A stretch of DNA of 64,000 bases from Euglena gracilis. Lineage: Eukaryota > Euglenida > Euglenophyceae > Euglenales. Positions 39,590 to 50,543 of this stretch are shown here, one piece after another. Positions within the stretch are counted from its first letter, which is position 1. Each line of letters begins with the position of its first letter. The DNA lies in NCBI GenBank assembly GCA_039621445.1, contig CP154954.1, positions 69,134,670 to 69,198,669 on the forward strand. The letters are read 5' to 3'. The translations under genes and the position numbers were made by a program. The notes below the pieces were generated by a model that was not told the DNA's origin, did no database searches, and was given only the letters and a program-made list of their open reading frames with translations.

Positions 39590-42500
39590 TTTTTTTTTTT
39601 CAGCACAGGTCTGACCAGTGACTGGCACAGCACAGCACTTTACAGTGTCGAGTGTGTTTCTGTGGGTTGTTTTGTGATTGTTTTTGATACGTTTTTCACG
39701 GTGCGCTAGCGTTGGAGGCAGATGTGCAATCAAGTCGGGGACAAAATCTGGATTTTCAGTTTGCAGAGTTTGGCTTATGGAAAAACAGCCAAGCCAAACA
39801 TTTTGAATCTGGTTTCTGGGGTACATGTTTTTTCCCCAGTTGCTTTCCACTTAAATGGAGACGCCTAGCCACGATGCTTGGGATTTTTCTCCTAGTGTTC
39901 AGGCAGCCAGATCAATGATCTTTCATTTTCAGTTTCAGAGTTTTCAGTTTTCAGTTCTTGTCCCAAATGTCATTTGGGGTGGGGCACGATGTTGACATGT
40001 GTCACCATCCCAGACGGGGCACAAATCAGTCATTTCAGGTGGAATTTTGGTTTGTATTTTTTCTGGTCCCTTTTGTCACGGGACAGTTTTTCCAGAGAGA
40101 AACTTACCCCGGACATGGACATATGTTGGAGAATCGGCACAGTTTTTGGGATTATCAGTCCAGTTTCATTGTGGTTTTCGAGTGTGGCAGCCCAGCATCC
40201 CTGTGGAGGTTTTATCTGGGTTTTTTTACCAAATCCTGAGGTCGGGGAGAAACCTCTGATGGACCACTCGAACCAAAAAGTTTTTTGGGAAAGCGCGCAA
40301 AGAGGGGTTCCGAGGGTGGGGCTAGACCCAGGCCAGGAATAAACACCCCTGTGGCCACCCATCTAAGGGCTCAGGAAACAGTTTTCAGTTTTCAGTCTGT
40401 GGGAACCAAGGTGGATTGACCCAGGAGGAAAAGACACCCCTGAGGAAAATTCAATTTTGGGCCCATCAGTGGCATTCAGTTCAGTTTTTCAGTGAAAAAT
40501 CTGTTGATCTGTGGGTGGCACTTTCTGCGGCAGTTTTCGGCTGTGGAGTTTGCTTGAGGGAGAAAAACTCAGAAGTGGGGGACGCCTCACAATGCAAAAC
40601 TCCCAAAGGCAATTTTTACAGTTTGGGGCTTGCTAACACGGTTTTCGTGTGACCCATTTGATGGATCATGATCAGATTTTAAGTGCCGTTTTGGTTCAGA
40701 GTTCAGTGGCATTTTCAGGTTCGGTTCAGTGAGAAAATTCAGAAATCTGCCTTCCATGGTGCCAGTGGTGAATTTTGTGTGTGTGTGTGTATTCCTTCGT
40801 CATGCAGGTTTTCGAAGCAGCGAAGCAGTCAAATTATCAAGGATTTTGATTGAATTCAAGATTTCAACAATTTGCAAAGAATCAACTTCAAAGACTGGGA
40901 TGATGACATGATGACATTTCAATGAGATGGAGAACAGACTTCAATGACATCAATTGAATTGAATGACATGATTACGATTGTCATGATCATAATTGTGGAT
41001 TGTCTGTGGAGTTGAAACGGTGGACACATTAATTTTACTCAAGTGCTCTGAAGCGTAATGGCCGACCAAAGTGCCTGCAGTGGGCAGCACATCCATAGCC
41101 CAGGTCCAGCACAGGTTGGCTGCTCCCACAGATTTTTCATGTTTTTGGGTCTCATGCTTGTGGTTTGGAGCCAGTTTTTCTCCCCTCCTTGTGCAGCTGG
41201 GGGGGGGGGGGCTGTGTTGAGCCCTGTTTTTTTGTTGGTGTGGTGGATCAAAATCAGATTTGGTTTTACGGTTGGAATTTTTTGACTCAGAACTGGATAC
41301 CCTGTGTGACGTTTGGGTGGGGACAGGAATGCATCATATTGTGACCGTGTTTGTTTTGGTCATACCCCAGATATGGCGGGGTTTGACGAAATTTCCATTT
41401 TTCCCATTTTTTTCATCGAACGGGGATTTCAGTTTTGCAGCCAGGAATTTTTAACCCATGGCCCTCCCCGCATTGGTTGACGGGGGGGGGTGGGCATTGT
41501 GAATTGTGAAGGCCCGTCCTTTTACATGTGTGAGATTTCAGTCGGTTTGGATATTGCGGCCCAGGTTTTTGATTTTTTTGTTTGGAGGCTGAAGCCAGAT
41601 TGACCCCCATGGCCCAATGTGACTGGGGGGGGGCAGCGAAAAATCGCTTTGGCTGAGAAAATTGGATTTGAATTTTCAGTGTTTTTGAGTTTGCCATGTC
41701 ATTTGACCCCCATTGCCCCGTGTGATTGGGGGGGGGGGGGCAGTGAATTTTAATTGGCAAGCCAGATTTGTTGGTTTTACGGCTCCAGTGAATCGGTTGG
41801 GCCCAGGGTTGAGCTTGATTGGCCTGGCCCCTCGGTATGCTGCTGGATGTTGTTTCTGTTGGGTTGGTTGCTCTCGGTTGGACGTTGTTTGTTGTATGTG
41901 GCACGTTGGAATTCCCGATTGGATTTTTTTGAGGGCTTTTGTAGGCCCTGTGTTGGACTCAGATTTTTCGATTTTTTTGAGGATTTTTTTGTTGCTGGAG
42001 GACTTTTACACAAACAGTTGGCAAAAACCTGGGATTTTAATAAATTTTTCTGGTGGACGACAAAACGAGTTGGAGTTTTAAAACTCAGTTTTTTGGATTT
42101 GGTTTGGATTGTGACTATTCGTCAAAGGCATTTTTTTCATGGAACACAGCTTGGAGGCATCCGAACTCGGGGGGGGGGACCCTGGACCGGAGATGACCCC
42201 TCCTCCGTCCAAAGGCCCTGGTGTGGGCCAATAAAAAAAAAACCAGCCACGTGGGCACTAAAGCCCTGTGATATAGTGGCTGAGGGCCAAAGTGAAGCCC
42301 TGTTCTATTTGCATTCAAAAAAAAATCGATCGAGCCAGTCATTTTCAGTTGGAATGCATGACAAGGAAGTGAGCGTGCACACACACAAAACACACAACCG
42401 CACACGAACCCGCACACCCAGTTGTACACTATTCCATATAACCGCTTACCCTCTCACCTTTTCACCGTTGCTCACCGTCTGCCTTTTCCTTACCCTTTCT

Positions 42501-43010
42501 GTCCCGAATTGGAAAGGAATGCCTGGGTTTCTCTTTTTCTGTTCCCCACACAATTCATTTTCTGAGGCACTGTTGGCCAAAGTCCCTGATTTTTTTTAAA
42601 AAAAAATCGAAATCGAATGAAGTCTCGCATAATGAAAGCTGCCAAAAAGGCTTTTCACCCAGGGGGTAGCGTGGTACTTAGTCCTTGGGGTGGGGTGCCC
42701 AGAGTTTGTTTCGTTTGGAATCGTTTTTCAGATTTTGTGTTCAAAGACCCGTTCCCCATGCTTGTCGGAGGAAAGGGGTGGGGGGGCTTCCCCCGAAGAC
42801 CTGATTTTTCAGAGTCCCCCAAGGTGCCCGATATCATGGCTGGGGGGGGGACGACTCGTAACACAGATTTTCAAAAAAAAAAAGGCGACAGGACCCGTTT
42901 CAAAAAAAAAAAACACAGAATTTTCGCCCCCCACAAAAAAAATGAATTTCACTCCCCCCGTTTTTGCTCGGGGGGGGGGGGGGCAGAAAAACGGGTCCGA
43001 CTAACGTCGC
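39590..43010 (+). other. Long non-coding interior of the non-autonomous LTR element
   Basis: 3.4 kb without a supported gene. It is T-rich on the plus strand, with CAGTTTTCAGTTTTCAG-like repeats (39925-39960, 40378-40400), a GT microsatellite near 40775, and G runs of 8-12 near 41200, 41480, 41625, 41730, 42172, 42842 and 42970. Short frames occur at chance length. It may carry packaging signals but nothing can be named. Confidence 0.6.
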
Positions 43011-43021
43011 AAGGGAGGGGG
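43011..43021 (+). promoter_or_regulatory. Polypurine tract of the non-autonomous element
   Basis: AAGGGAGGGGG ends exactly at the first base of the 3' LTR (TGTCGG, 43022), the expected place for the plus-strand primer. Confidence 0.75.
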
Positions 43022-43607
43022 TGTCGGCTGCCGCTGGCGTCGGCAGCCAATAAAATTCCCCAAAATTCCCAATAACCCCCGCTAGGAACCACCAGAGCAA
43101 GTCAACCACCACGCGAGTGGAATTGGTACCCCAGCAAATTCCAGGAAGAATTTGAGAATTCGATTTGGGAATCAGAAAAGAAGAAAAGTCAATTGAGAAT
43201 TGAAGGATCAAAAAGGACAATTCCAAAGAAGCCAAGGCATCCATTTCCATATTACTTTTTCCACTCAACTCCTGAACTCAAAGGTACTCACCTACTCTCA
43301 AGCAGGTTTGTTTGTGCTGTGTGCTTCCAAGTAGGAGGGTTGGTTTTGTCTTTGGTCACCTTTTGATCCAAATGTTTGAAAATGCAAAACAGTGGAGGCT
43401 AAAAACGATCCTACGCGGGGAGACAGGGGGAGCTGGGTCGGGGGGGCACACCTCACCCCCATTACCGCCTGTTGATTTTGTTTGAAAACGGGGCCCAACT
43501 TGCCAAAGGCCCTGGCCTGAGCCCACCAGGGCCAGAAAAAGGAATTTGTGGCCCCAGCGAAAGCAGCCCCCCCGGGCGGCGAGGAGGGTCCTCCAAGCCC
43601 CCCAACA
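43022..43607 (+). repeat. 3' LTR of the non-autonomous element
   Basis: 586 bp, TGTCGGCTGCC to CCCCAACA, direct repeat of 37927-38511 with scattered substitutions and a few single-base indels. It is followed by GTGG and the resumed integrase of element B. Confidence 0.9.
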
Positions 43608-45364
43608 GTGGCTAAGGCTATGTATGAGCAGTGGGCGCAGTTCGGCGTGCCAAGCGTCATCACGTCGGACCGGGGCCCCCACTTCGTGGGGGCCTGGTGG
43701 AGGGCAATGTGCGCAAGACTGGGGGTGCGCCATGCCTTCTCCCAAGCATACCACCACGAGGGCAACGCCCGTGCGGAGGTCCTCGGCGCGCAGATCCAGA
43801 AGCGGCTGAGGAAGATGAAGGCGGCGGAGGGCGTGGAGTGGCCGGAGGGGCTGCCGCGGGCCCTGCGGACACTGCACGACAGTGCTGGGCCAAGCGGCCC
43901 GAGCCCCTTCCAGGTGCTCTTCGGCCGCGAGCGCTGGTATGGCGGGGTGCCGTACCAGCCGCCCACGCGGGCCGAGGACGCGGTGGCCTTCTTCGAGCGG
44001 ATGCAGGACATCGATCATCGTGTGAGAAGATCCTGAACGAGGAGCGCGCCAAGACAGCCGAGGCGGTCAAGAAGCGGAGGAAAGAGCTGCCGGAGCTGGA
44101 GATCAACGACAAGGTCTGGTATCTCCGCCCACGCACCCGCACCGGCGAGAAGCTGGAGACGTACTGGATCGGGCCGTGCGTGGTGGCAGAGCGCACCAGT
44201 GAGCACACGTACGTGCTCGAGATGGAGGATGGCCGGAAGCAGGTGGCCCACCGATCCCAAATCAAGAGCTACCGCCACGATCCAGCCCTCATGGGGCCAC
44301 CGCTCCGTCTCTTCCACTTCCGCCAATCCAGGCCGGAGGAGGGTTCCCGGCTGGACGAGTGGGAGGTGGAGGCGGTGGTCACCCACCGGCGCGATGCCAA
44401 CGGCGACCTCGAGTTCCTCGTCAAGTGGCTGGGATACGAGGAGAAGACGTGGGAGCCGCTGCGGCACTTCTTCCACCGGTACGCCTCCCCCATCGTGTCG
44501 TACTTCGTCGAGCACGACATCAAGGAGGACATCATGAAGAACCTTTCGAGGTTCCCGGAGGAAGCCCACATCGCCATCTGCCACGCCGTGGAGATCGAGA
44601 AGGAGAAGGAGAAGGAGTTTGGGCTGTCCTGGGAGGAGCCACCAGAGGAGTGGATGTGGCAGGACCCCGAGGACGGAGATGTATGTCGAGAAGGTGATGA
44701 TTCTGCTGGAGACGATGATGAAGGTGATGGAGGAGACGAAGGAGATCGAGACCAAGAAGACGGAGGAGATGTTGGCCCGGCGGGTCCCCAACAAGCGGCC
44801 CACCCCAGGTACCCGATCAGGGCCCACCGGCAGCCCGCGAGCGGCAAGCGCCCCGTCTCCGTGCGATCCGGGTCTGCGAGGAATGCGCTCCCCCGCGCTT
44901 CCCTTGCCCCAGCTCCACCGTCCACCACCACATCACTCCCCATATCACACGTGTACCCACCCCGCAGTCCAGGCGTACCTCAGAGACCCGGTCCCCGAGT
45001 CTCCCCTGCCCCCACGGGTAGAGGTCGCCGCCACCGCGTGTCAACCCGCAGGGACGCCGCAGCTCGGGATCCCATTCTCCCACCAGGGGCCCCCGTTCCC
45101 GTGCACCCCCATGACCCGTCCCTGCGGCGAGGGGGCACCACCACCGGAGGCGTGCCCCTGCATGGCCACGGTGCGACCCGGCCCTTCCTTCCCAACAAGG
45201 AGGCCACCCCCGCCCCCTGCCCACACCCCATGGGGAAATGGAAAAGGCCTGGCGTCAACCTGGGATTTTCTCCATGGTGGTCCTGTTCCAGTTCATCTTT
45301 CTGTTCCTACCCCTCGCCTTCGACGCTCAGGACAGGCGGCTGGCAGCGCGCGCGCAGGAGCTGA
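43608..45364 (+). pseudogene. pol: Pol of element B, right part (integrase core, chromodomain, tail)
   Basis: It resumes A-like sequence at VAKAMYEQWAQFG, with TSDRGPHF (second Asp) and HHEGNARAE (catalytic Glu), then a one-base deletion near 44027 that shifts frame. The new frame reads the integrase C-terminal domain (KVWYLRPRTRTGEKL) and chromodomain (DEWEVEAVVTHRR, FLVKWLGYEEKTWEP), then acidic and Pro-rich tails. Inactivated by the shift and by the upstream insertion. Confidence 0.9.
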
Positions 45365-45755
45365 GCTGTCGTCGTGAGGAGATGCGGTGACGTCGGCGGC
45401 AGCTGGCTCACCCTCTACTGACCTGATGGATACTGTGGAGGCTTCCACCCACCAACCCAACCTCTTACACTGGTGTGCCACCCCTCCCCTCTCATCCCCA
45501 AACGAAGCTGAGCCACGGTGAGCCCGGCCGAGGCCGAGCCAGGAGAAGGGAGACCGGAGAGAGCAGAGAGGAGAGAGAGAGGAGAGGAGAAGAGAGCGAC
45601 GAAGCACGGGGGCGAAAGCCCCGGGGAGAGGCGAGCAAAGAAGGAGAGGAAAGGAGAAAGAAAGGGGACCCAAGGGGGGAAACCCAACCGACCCCGGGGG
45701 CAAAGGGGGCCCAGAGGGGACCCAGGGAAGACCAAAGGACCCGGACCAGGGGCAC
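45365..45755 (+). other. Purine-rich segment downstream of pol B
   Basis: Equivalent of 28000-28375 in A, with the same GAGAGAG/GGAGAGG tract near 45555-45600 and no gene. Confidence 0.6.
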
Positions 45756-45965
45756 CCAAGAGCAGCCCAGGGGGGGCCGCCCAAGACCACCCGGGGGGGG
45801 GGGCACGCACGGCCCAGGGGGCGCCGGCAAAAAAAAAAACGCAGCCAGGGGGCCGCGCCCACACCCGGGGGGGGGGGGAACCCAAGAGCGACCCAGGGGG
45901 GGCCGCCCAGACACCGGGGGGGGGGAACCAAAAGCGGCCCAGGGGGGCCGCCCAGACCCCGGGGG
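45756..45965 (+). repeat. G-rich array of element B, left part
   Basis: Same repeat family as 28376-29336 (CGGCCCAGGGGGGCCG core, GCACGCACGGCCC, A tract). It is interrupted by a DIRS fragment at 45966. Confidence 0.85.
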
Positions 45966-46602
45966 CCCCTACATGGGTATGTTCACCAATTGCAGGGGGG
46001 AAAAATGCCACCACCCAGGTGGCCCCTGCTTTGCATCATTTGCTCAGGCAAATTCTGGAGGGGAAAAAATACAAAATACAACCATTAACGATTTCCTGGG
46101 AAGAAACCCCAGCTTAAAGCGTTATCAAAGCGCTTTTACGCTTTATGGGTAATTTTGGACAAAATGGGGGTACCCCCCCCCTGAAGCCACCACTGACCAA
46201 GTGGTTGACGCTTTAATTCAACTGTTCCAATTTTCAAAGGCCCAAGCACGCAATGCATACAGTGCTATGCTTTTGATCCCTGGCTTTGGTGGCCTGAAGT
46301 TCCATGCCATGTTGGCACCTTATAAAAGGCTTTGGAACCAAAACCTGGAGAAATATGGTGCATTCTGGGATCCCCTCCCAATCCTCCTGGGGCTGGCACA
46401 GTCCCCCCTGCCCTCTGATATGTGTACATTACGTACACAACTCATTTTCTGTTCACGCATCCTCTGTTTATACAGAAGTTCTGATTTGGCGCAGGTCCAA
46501 AGAACCACCAGTGTGTTGGGGGGGCACCCTACATCAAAATTAAACGTAAAGGGCAAAAACTCCATAAGTGGGAGAGAGTTGTCTCTATTCCCAGTGGGGG
46601 CG
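45966..46602 (+). mobile_element. DIRS fragment within the G-rich array of element B
   Basis: It starts CCCCTACATGGGTATGTTCACC, the complement of DIRS-1 around 280-260, and follows that sequence through the end of the methyltransferase frame and into the recombinase. Both sides are G-rich array. There are no inverted repeats or target duplication, so this is a truncated piece, more likely captured by recombination than by a full insertion. Confidence 0.8.
46201..46602 (+). pseudogene. Tyrosine recombinase N-terminal fragment
   Basis: It reads VVDALIQLFQFSKAQARNAY, LLIPGFGGLKFHAMLAPYKRLW and YRSSDLAQVQRTTSV, aligning with the recombinase N-terminus of DIRS-2 (NTARNAHAAALLLPGFGSL, RGVDLARTQRK). 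It ends in the G-rich array before the H-x-x-R and Tyr boxes, so it is non-functional. It is closer to DIRS-1 than to DIRS-2. Confidence 0.7.
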
Positions 46603-48222
46603 GCGAAAGCGGCCCAGGGGGGCCGCCCAGACCCCAGGGGGGGGGGGGCGCCGAAAAAAGCGGCCCAGGGGGGCCGCCCAGACCCCAGGGGGGGGGGCGC
46701 CGAAAAGAACGGCCCAAGGGGGCCGCCCAGACCCCAGGGGGGGGAGCGAACAAAGCGGCCCAGGGGGGCCGCCCACGACCCCAGGGGGGGGGGGGGGGCG
46801 CCGAAAAGCGGCCCAGGGGGGCCGCCCAGACCCCGGGGGGGGGGGGGGGGCCCCGAAAAGAACGGCCCAAGGGGGCCGCCCGGACCGCAGGGGGGGGGGC
46901 GAAAAAAGCGGCCCAGGGGGGCCGCCCACGACCCCAGGGGGGGGGGCGCCGAAAAGCGGCCAAGGGGGGGGCCGCCCAGACTCTAGGGGGGGGGGGGGGC
47001 AAGAAAAGCGGCCCAGGGGGGCCGCCCAGACCCCAGGGGGGGGGCGGGCGCCGAAAAGCGGCCCAGGGGGGCCGCCCAGACCCCGGGGGGGGGCCGAAAA
47101 GCGGCCCCGGGGGGGCCGCCCAGACCCCGGGGGGGGGGGGGCCGAAAAGCAGCGGGGGGGCCGAGACCCCGGGGGGGGGGGCGCCGAAAAGGGGCCCAGG
47201 GGGGGGCCGCCCAAGACCACCCGGGGGGGGGGCACGCACGGCCCCGGGGGGCCGGCAAAAAAAAGGCGGCCAGGGGGCCGCGCCCACACCCGGGGGAGGG
47301 AACCCAAGAGCGGCCCAGGGGGAGACTCCCAGACACCGGGGGGGGGGAGATCCAAGAGCGGCCCAGGGGGGCCGCCCACGAACCCAGGGGGGGGGGGCGA
47401 AAAAAACGGCCCACGGGTGCCGCCCAGACCCCGGGGGGGGGGGGCGGCGAAAAGCGGCCCAGGGGGGGGCCGCCCAGACCCCAGGGGGGGGGGGCAAAAA
47501 AGCGGCCCAGGGGGGCCGCCCAGACCCGGGGGGGGGGCCGAAAAGCGGCCCCGGGGGGCCGCCCAGACCCCAGGGGGGGGGGGGGCCCCGAAAAGCGGCC
47601 CAGGGGGGGGCCCCCAAAACCCCCCGGGGGGGGGGGGGCACGCACGGCCCAGGGGGGCCGGCAAAAAAAAAGGGGGCCAGGGGGCCGCGCCCACACCCGG
47701 GGGAGGGAACCCAAGAGCGGCCCAGGGGGGGCCGCCCACGACCCAGGGGGGGGGGACCACAAGCGGCCCAGGGGGGCCGCCCAGACCCCAGGGAGGGGGG
47801 GGCGCCGAAAAGCGGCCCAGGGGGGGCCGCCCAGACCCCGGGGGGGGGGCGCCGAAAAGCGGCCCAGGGGGGCCGCCAACGACCCCAAAGGGGGGGGGCG
47901 CCGAAAGGCGGCCCAGGGGTGCCGCCCAGGCCCTTGGGGGGGGGCACGCACGGCCCGGGAGGGGGCCGGCAAAAAAAAAAGGCGGCCAGGGGGCCGCGCC
48001 CACCCGGGGGGGGAGCCCACGAGCGGCCCGGGGGGGGCCGCCCACGGCCCCGGGGGGGGGGGGGCCGAAAAGCGGCCCAGGGGGGCCGCCCACGACCCCA
48101 GGGGGGGAGGGCGCGAAAAAAGCGGCCCAGGGTGGCCAGCAAGACCAAGACCACCCGGGGGGGGCACGCACGGCCCAGGGGGGCCGGCAAAAAAAAAAGC
48201 GGCCAGGGGGATCGCCAGCCCC
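46603..48222 (+). repeat. G-rich higher-order array of element B, right part
   Basis: About 1.6 kb of the same 45-55-bp units as in A, with A-tract variants near 47256, 47665, 47970 and 48188. Together with 45756-45965 the array is nearly twice as long as in A, so the copy number varies between elements. Confidence 0.9.
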
Positions 48223-48545
48223 AAAGGGTGGGGGGCAACCGAACCCAGACAAGACCACCAACCAAGGAGAGCCAAGGAGAGCCAAAGCCCGAGCCCAGCC
48301 AATTCCTGAGGCCAGCCCGCAAGGCCGGACGACGTCAGCAGCGACGCTCACCGAACGCCTGCGATGCACGGCCAGGGATTGGCTGGCGTCCACCCCCACC
48401 CGGACCACAGGAGCCCGCCCGCAGCCGGCACGCCAGGCTGCGACGCAACGAAGGACCGGGGAGCCCCGGCCAGGCTCCTGTGGCAGGGGGGCGAGAGAGG
48501 CAGCGGCCAGGCCCGGCAGCCGGAGGCAAGGCCGAGGAAGGTGAG
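48223..48545 (+). other. 3' non-coding segment of element B
   Basis: Nearly identical to 29337-29655 of element A and ends in the same GAAGGTGAG before the LTR. No gene. Confidence 0.55.
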
Positions 48546-48921
48546 AGTTGGCGGACCGGCCGCTGCACCTTCCATTGCCACTATAACAGCCTGCTGTTGT
48601 ATATAGCGAACCACTGCGCTAATTCAGCATCAAAATAGCGCAAACCGCACCTCCAACCGTTCTGTTTTTCACTGCAGGCTCCCTCTTTCTTATCTATGGT
48701 TTCAATTCAAGATTGTGCCTGCTGAATCAAGACCAAGGTCAAATTATATCAATTTTCAAGGATTTCAAGGGAATTGAAGGAAAGGCACTGGAGCCAAGAA
48801 AGTGCAAAAGTTCAAGAAAATCAAAATCCCAAGTGCGGAGCAAGCAAAAGATTACAAAAAAGATTGGCTATCTGCTGGCGCAGGAGAGCAGTACAAGCCA
48901 AAAAGGTGTTGGTGCTGGTGC

Positions 48922-50198
48922 AAGGATGAGTCTTGGTCTTGTATTCTTGGGGGGGTACCAAGAGTGACCCAAGATTCTTGCCCCCCCCACCCAAGACCCA
49001 AGATCTTGGGTGCAGGCAATGCGAATGTGAAGAAACAAGATGCTCAACACCAAGTCTTGGCCCTTGCCATCACATGCATGGTGCTTCACAAGGATCAAGA
49101 TTTGCGTCGTTTTGCTAGGATCTCATCTAGCAACGCCTCCTGTTTAGCACGATGCTTTTCACGCAAAGCAGAGTTGCGCTCAGGCTGTTTTTTTTTTTAC
49201 CAACCCCGGGGGGGAGGGGGGTCAGAAGTGCCTTTGAGTGCCTGCCCAGGCAGGCACTACCCCCCCGGGGGGGGTTGGGTTTCGGCCTGTGCCCAGGCAC
49301 TTTCCTTGGAAAATCGGCCATTTTAGGCCATTTTTTTTTTGCCTTCCGGCGCCTTCGGCGCCAGGGTGCCTTGCCAGGCACTTTTGGCCAAGTTTGTTGG
49401 AGTGCCTTGTTCAGGCATGGCACACGGAGGCTCCTCCAAAAAAAAGATTTGCCCTCACAACCAATGGATACGTTCAATAATCTCATCCGGTTCAAGGTCC
49501 CCCCATCCACCAGGAGGAAAACGTTCTTACTGCGCAACCTGAAAAAATATTTTTGCATGCACGGTAAAAATGAAAAAAATACCTTCGCAAAAGAACATTC
49601 TCTGCATTACTCTTGAGCGTTTCGGTTGCGGATGCTAATTCATTTCGATCCATCTTCCGTGGGATTTGAACGCCGAAGGCGTCACGGAAGGACTCATCAT
49701 CCACCAATTGGTAAGGAAGCCCATTTTGTGCAAACGCAAGGACAACTTTTTCCCTTTGTTGGCGATCAACTTCGTCCTTCATTCCGAAAGCACGAATGTC
49801 CATTTGACCTGAACCCTGTTCTTCTGCAGATCCCTCAACCGAGGCAAACTCCTTGCGGTGCACATCACGGATGTGAATACGCAATCCATTTGTGGAGAAA
49901 TTGGTTGCCTTGATAATCTGATTACAAGGAACTTTGGTGAGGGCACCATCAACATTTGCATCAATTTCCAATGTACACTTGTACAACTGGCCTTTCCAAG
50001 TCGCAGGTAAATCAGGCAAGGTCGTCTTATCAACGGCTTTGTAGAGCTTCTTGAACACAGCCATGATAATGAGAAACCTTCTGTGACGAAAAAAATTTTC
50101 GGCCGGGGTCCCAAGACCCAAGAATCTTGTCATTCTTGGGTACCCCCCCAAGAAGCAAGATCTTGGGGGGGTAACCCAAGACCCAAGACTCATCCTTG
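48922..50198 (-). mobile_element. hAT-like DNA transposon, deletion derivative
   Basis: 1,277 bp with terminal inverted repeats CAAGGATGAG (48922-48931) and CTCATCCTTG (50189-50198), flanked by GCTGGTG at 48915-48921 and 50199-50205. The canonical hAT duplication is 8 bp. The ends carry many copies of CTTGGGTCTTGGG-type subterminal repeats in both orientations. It encodes only the N-terminal part of a transposase. 49180-49400 is dense in short palindromes (TGCCTGCCCAGGCAGGCA, GGCGCCTTCGGCGCC). Confidence 0.75.
49492..50064 (-). CDS. Truncated hAT-type transposase N-terminus
   Basis: About 190 residues from MAVFKKLYKAVDK, the first ATG inside the terminal repeats; an upstream ATG at 50193 would start in the repeat itself. 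A BED-like pattern is visible (C-x...C, TNFSTNGLRIHIRDVH). Then comes VLAFAQNGLPYQLVDDESFRDAFG, which fits the conserved hAT segment with a LPF/LPY motif followed by a Phe. The catalytic DDE domain and C-terminal dimerization region are missing. The product could at most bind DNA. Family assignment rests on these motifs and on the element's ends. Confidence 0.6.
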   Translation of the reverse strand: MAVFKKLYKAVDKTTLPDLPATWKGQLYKCTLEIDANVDGALTKVPCNQIIKATNFSTNGLRIHIRDVHRKEFASVEGSAEEQGSGQMDIRAFGMKDEVDRQQREKVVLAFAQNGLPYQLVDDESFRDAFGVQIPRKMDRNELASATETLKSNAENVLLRRYFFHFYRACKNIFSGCAVRTFSSWWMGGP

Positions 50199-50473
50199 GC
50201 TGGTGTATCTGAAGCCTAGGGGAGGGTAACCAGGCCTTTTCCTAAACCCCCCCACTGCCGGAAGGGACGCCAAGCCGGACTCCCCCCTCCAACCACTCCC
50301 CAAAAAGGAGGGCCTTCGGTCCCCGGGAAAAAATCCTACGTGGGAAGAGGAGTATACCGAACCTACCCCTCTCCCCAGAGCCCATCGCGCCTACCCCCCA
50401 CCCCGCCGGTACCTCCTCACGGACCCCCGGGAGTGAAGGCTGGGCAAAAACAACATCGTTCGGGAAACTTGCC

Positions 50474-50543
50474 CCGCGATATAAATGAGTTTCCTGCAAC
50501 TCATTCTTTGTGCTTTCAGCACCTTTCCCAACCCTTTTCTTCG
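50474..50543 (-). mobile_element. Right remnant of DIRS-4 beyond element B
   Basis: Position-wise this continues DIRS-4 after the TTGCC duplication. DIRS-3 has CTGACTTGCCCCACAATTTCC at the same point, similar to TTGCCCCGCGAT here. Beyond about 15 bases the match is weak, so the assignment rests mainly on the target duplication. Confidence 0.4.

Larger units (their letters stand above)
37927..43607 (+). mobile_element. Non-autonomous LTR retrotransposon with a Gag-like frame only
   Basis: 5,681 bp with 585-586-bp LTRs beginning TGTCGGCTGCC and ending CCCCAACA, flanked by GTGG at 37923-37926 and 43608-43611. It has a PBS at 38512-38523 and a polypurine tract at 43011-43021. The only coding signal is one Gag-like frame; no protease, RT or integrase motif is found in the 3.4 kb that follows. 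This layout is called TR-GAG or LARD in plants. The LTRs differ at roughly 15-20 sites by eye, so the insertion is not very recent. Confidence 0.85.
15650..50468 (+). mobile_element. Ty3/gypsy chromovirus-type element B, host of nested insertions, inactive
   Basis: The outer limits are AGTTGG at 15650 and GGAAAC at 50468, flanked by TTGCC at 15645-15649 and 50469-50473, a 5-bp target duplication within DIRS-4. B consists of a rearranged 5' LTR and leader, gag split by element A, pol split by a short-coding LTR element, a G-rich tail split by a DIRS fragment, and a 3' LTR split by a hAT-like element. Stop codons, an 11-nt deletion and a single-base deletion in pol, and a lost RNase H aspartate, make it inactive. 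Confidence 0.8.
48546..50468 (+). repeat. 3' LTR of element B, split by a hAT-like element
   Basis: The left part, 48546-48921, matches the A LTR from AGTTGG. The right part, 50199-50468, continues it to GGAAAC. Without the insert and one copy of the 7-bp duplication it is about 639 bp, the same as 29656-30292. Confidence 0.85.

Noticed and set aside
42430-42600. Possible host gene in the T-rich interior of the Gag-only LTR element
   Set aside because: Only short frames with no domain, within the boundaries of a transposable element.
46529-48544. Antisense and sense frames of about 600-660 codons in the B array
   Set aside because: Same cause as in the A array. No domain, and not conserved in length between A and B.
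49300-49345. Dinoflagellate spliced-leader relic near CGGCCATTTTAGGCC
   Set aside because: Matches only the short CCATTTT core and lies in a palindromic part of the hAT-like element; not enough to claim a leader relic or to fix the host.
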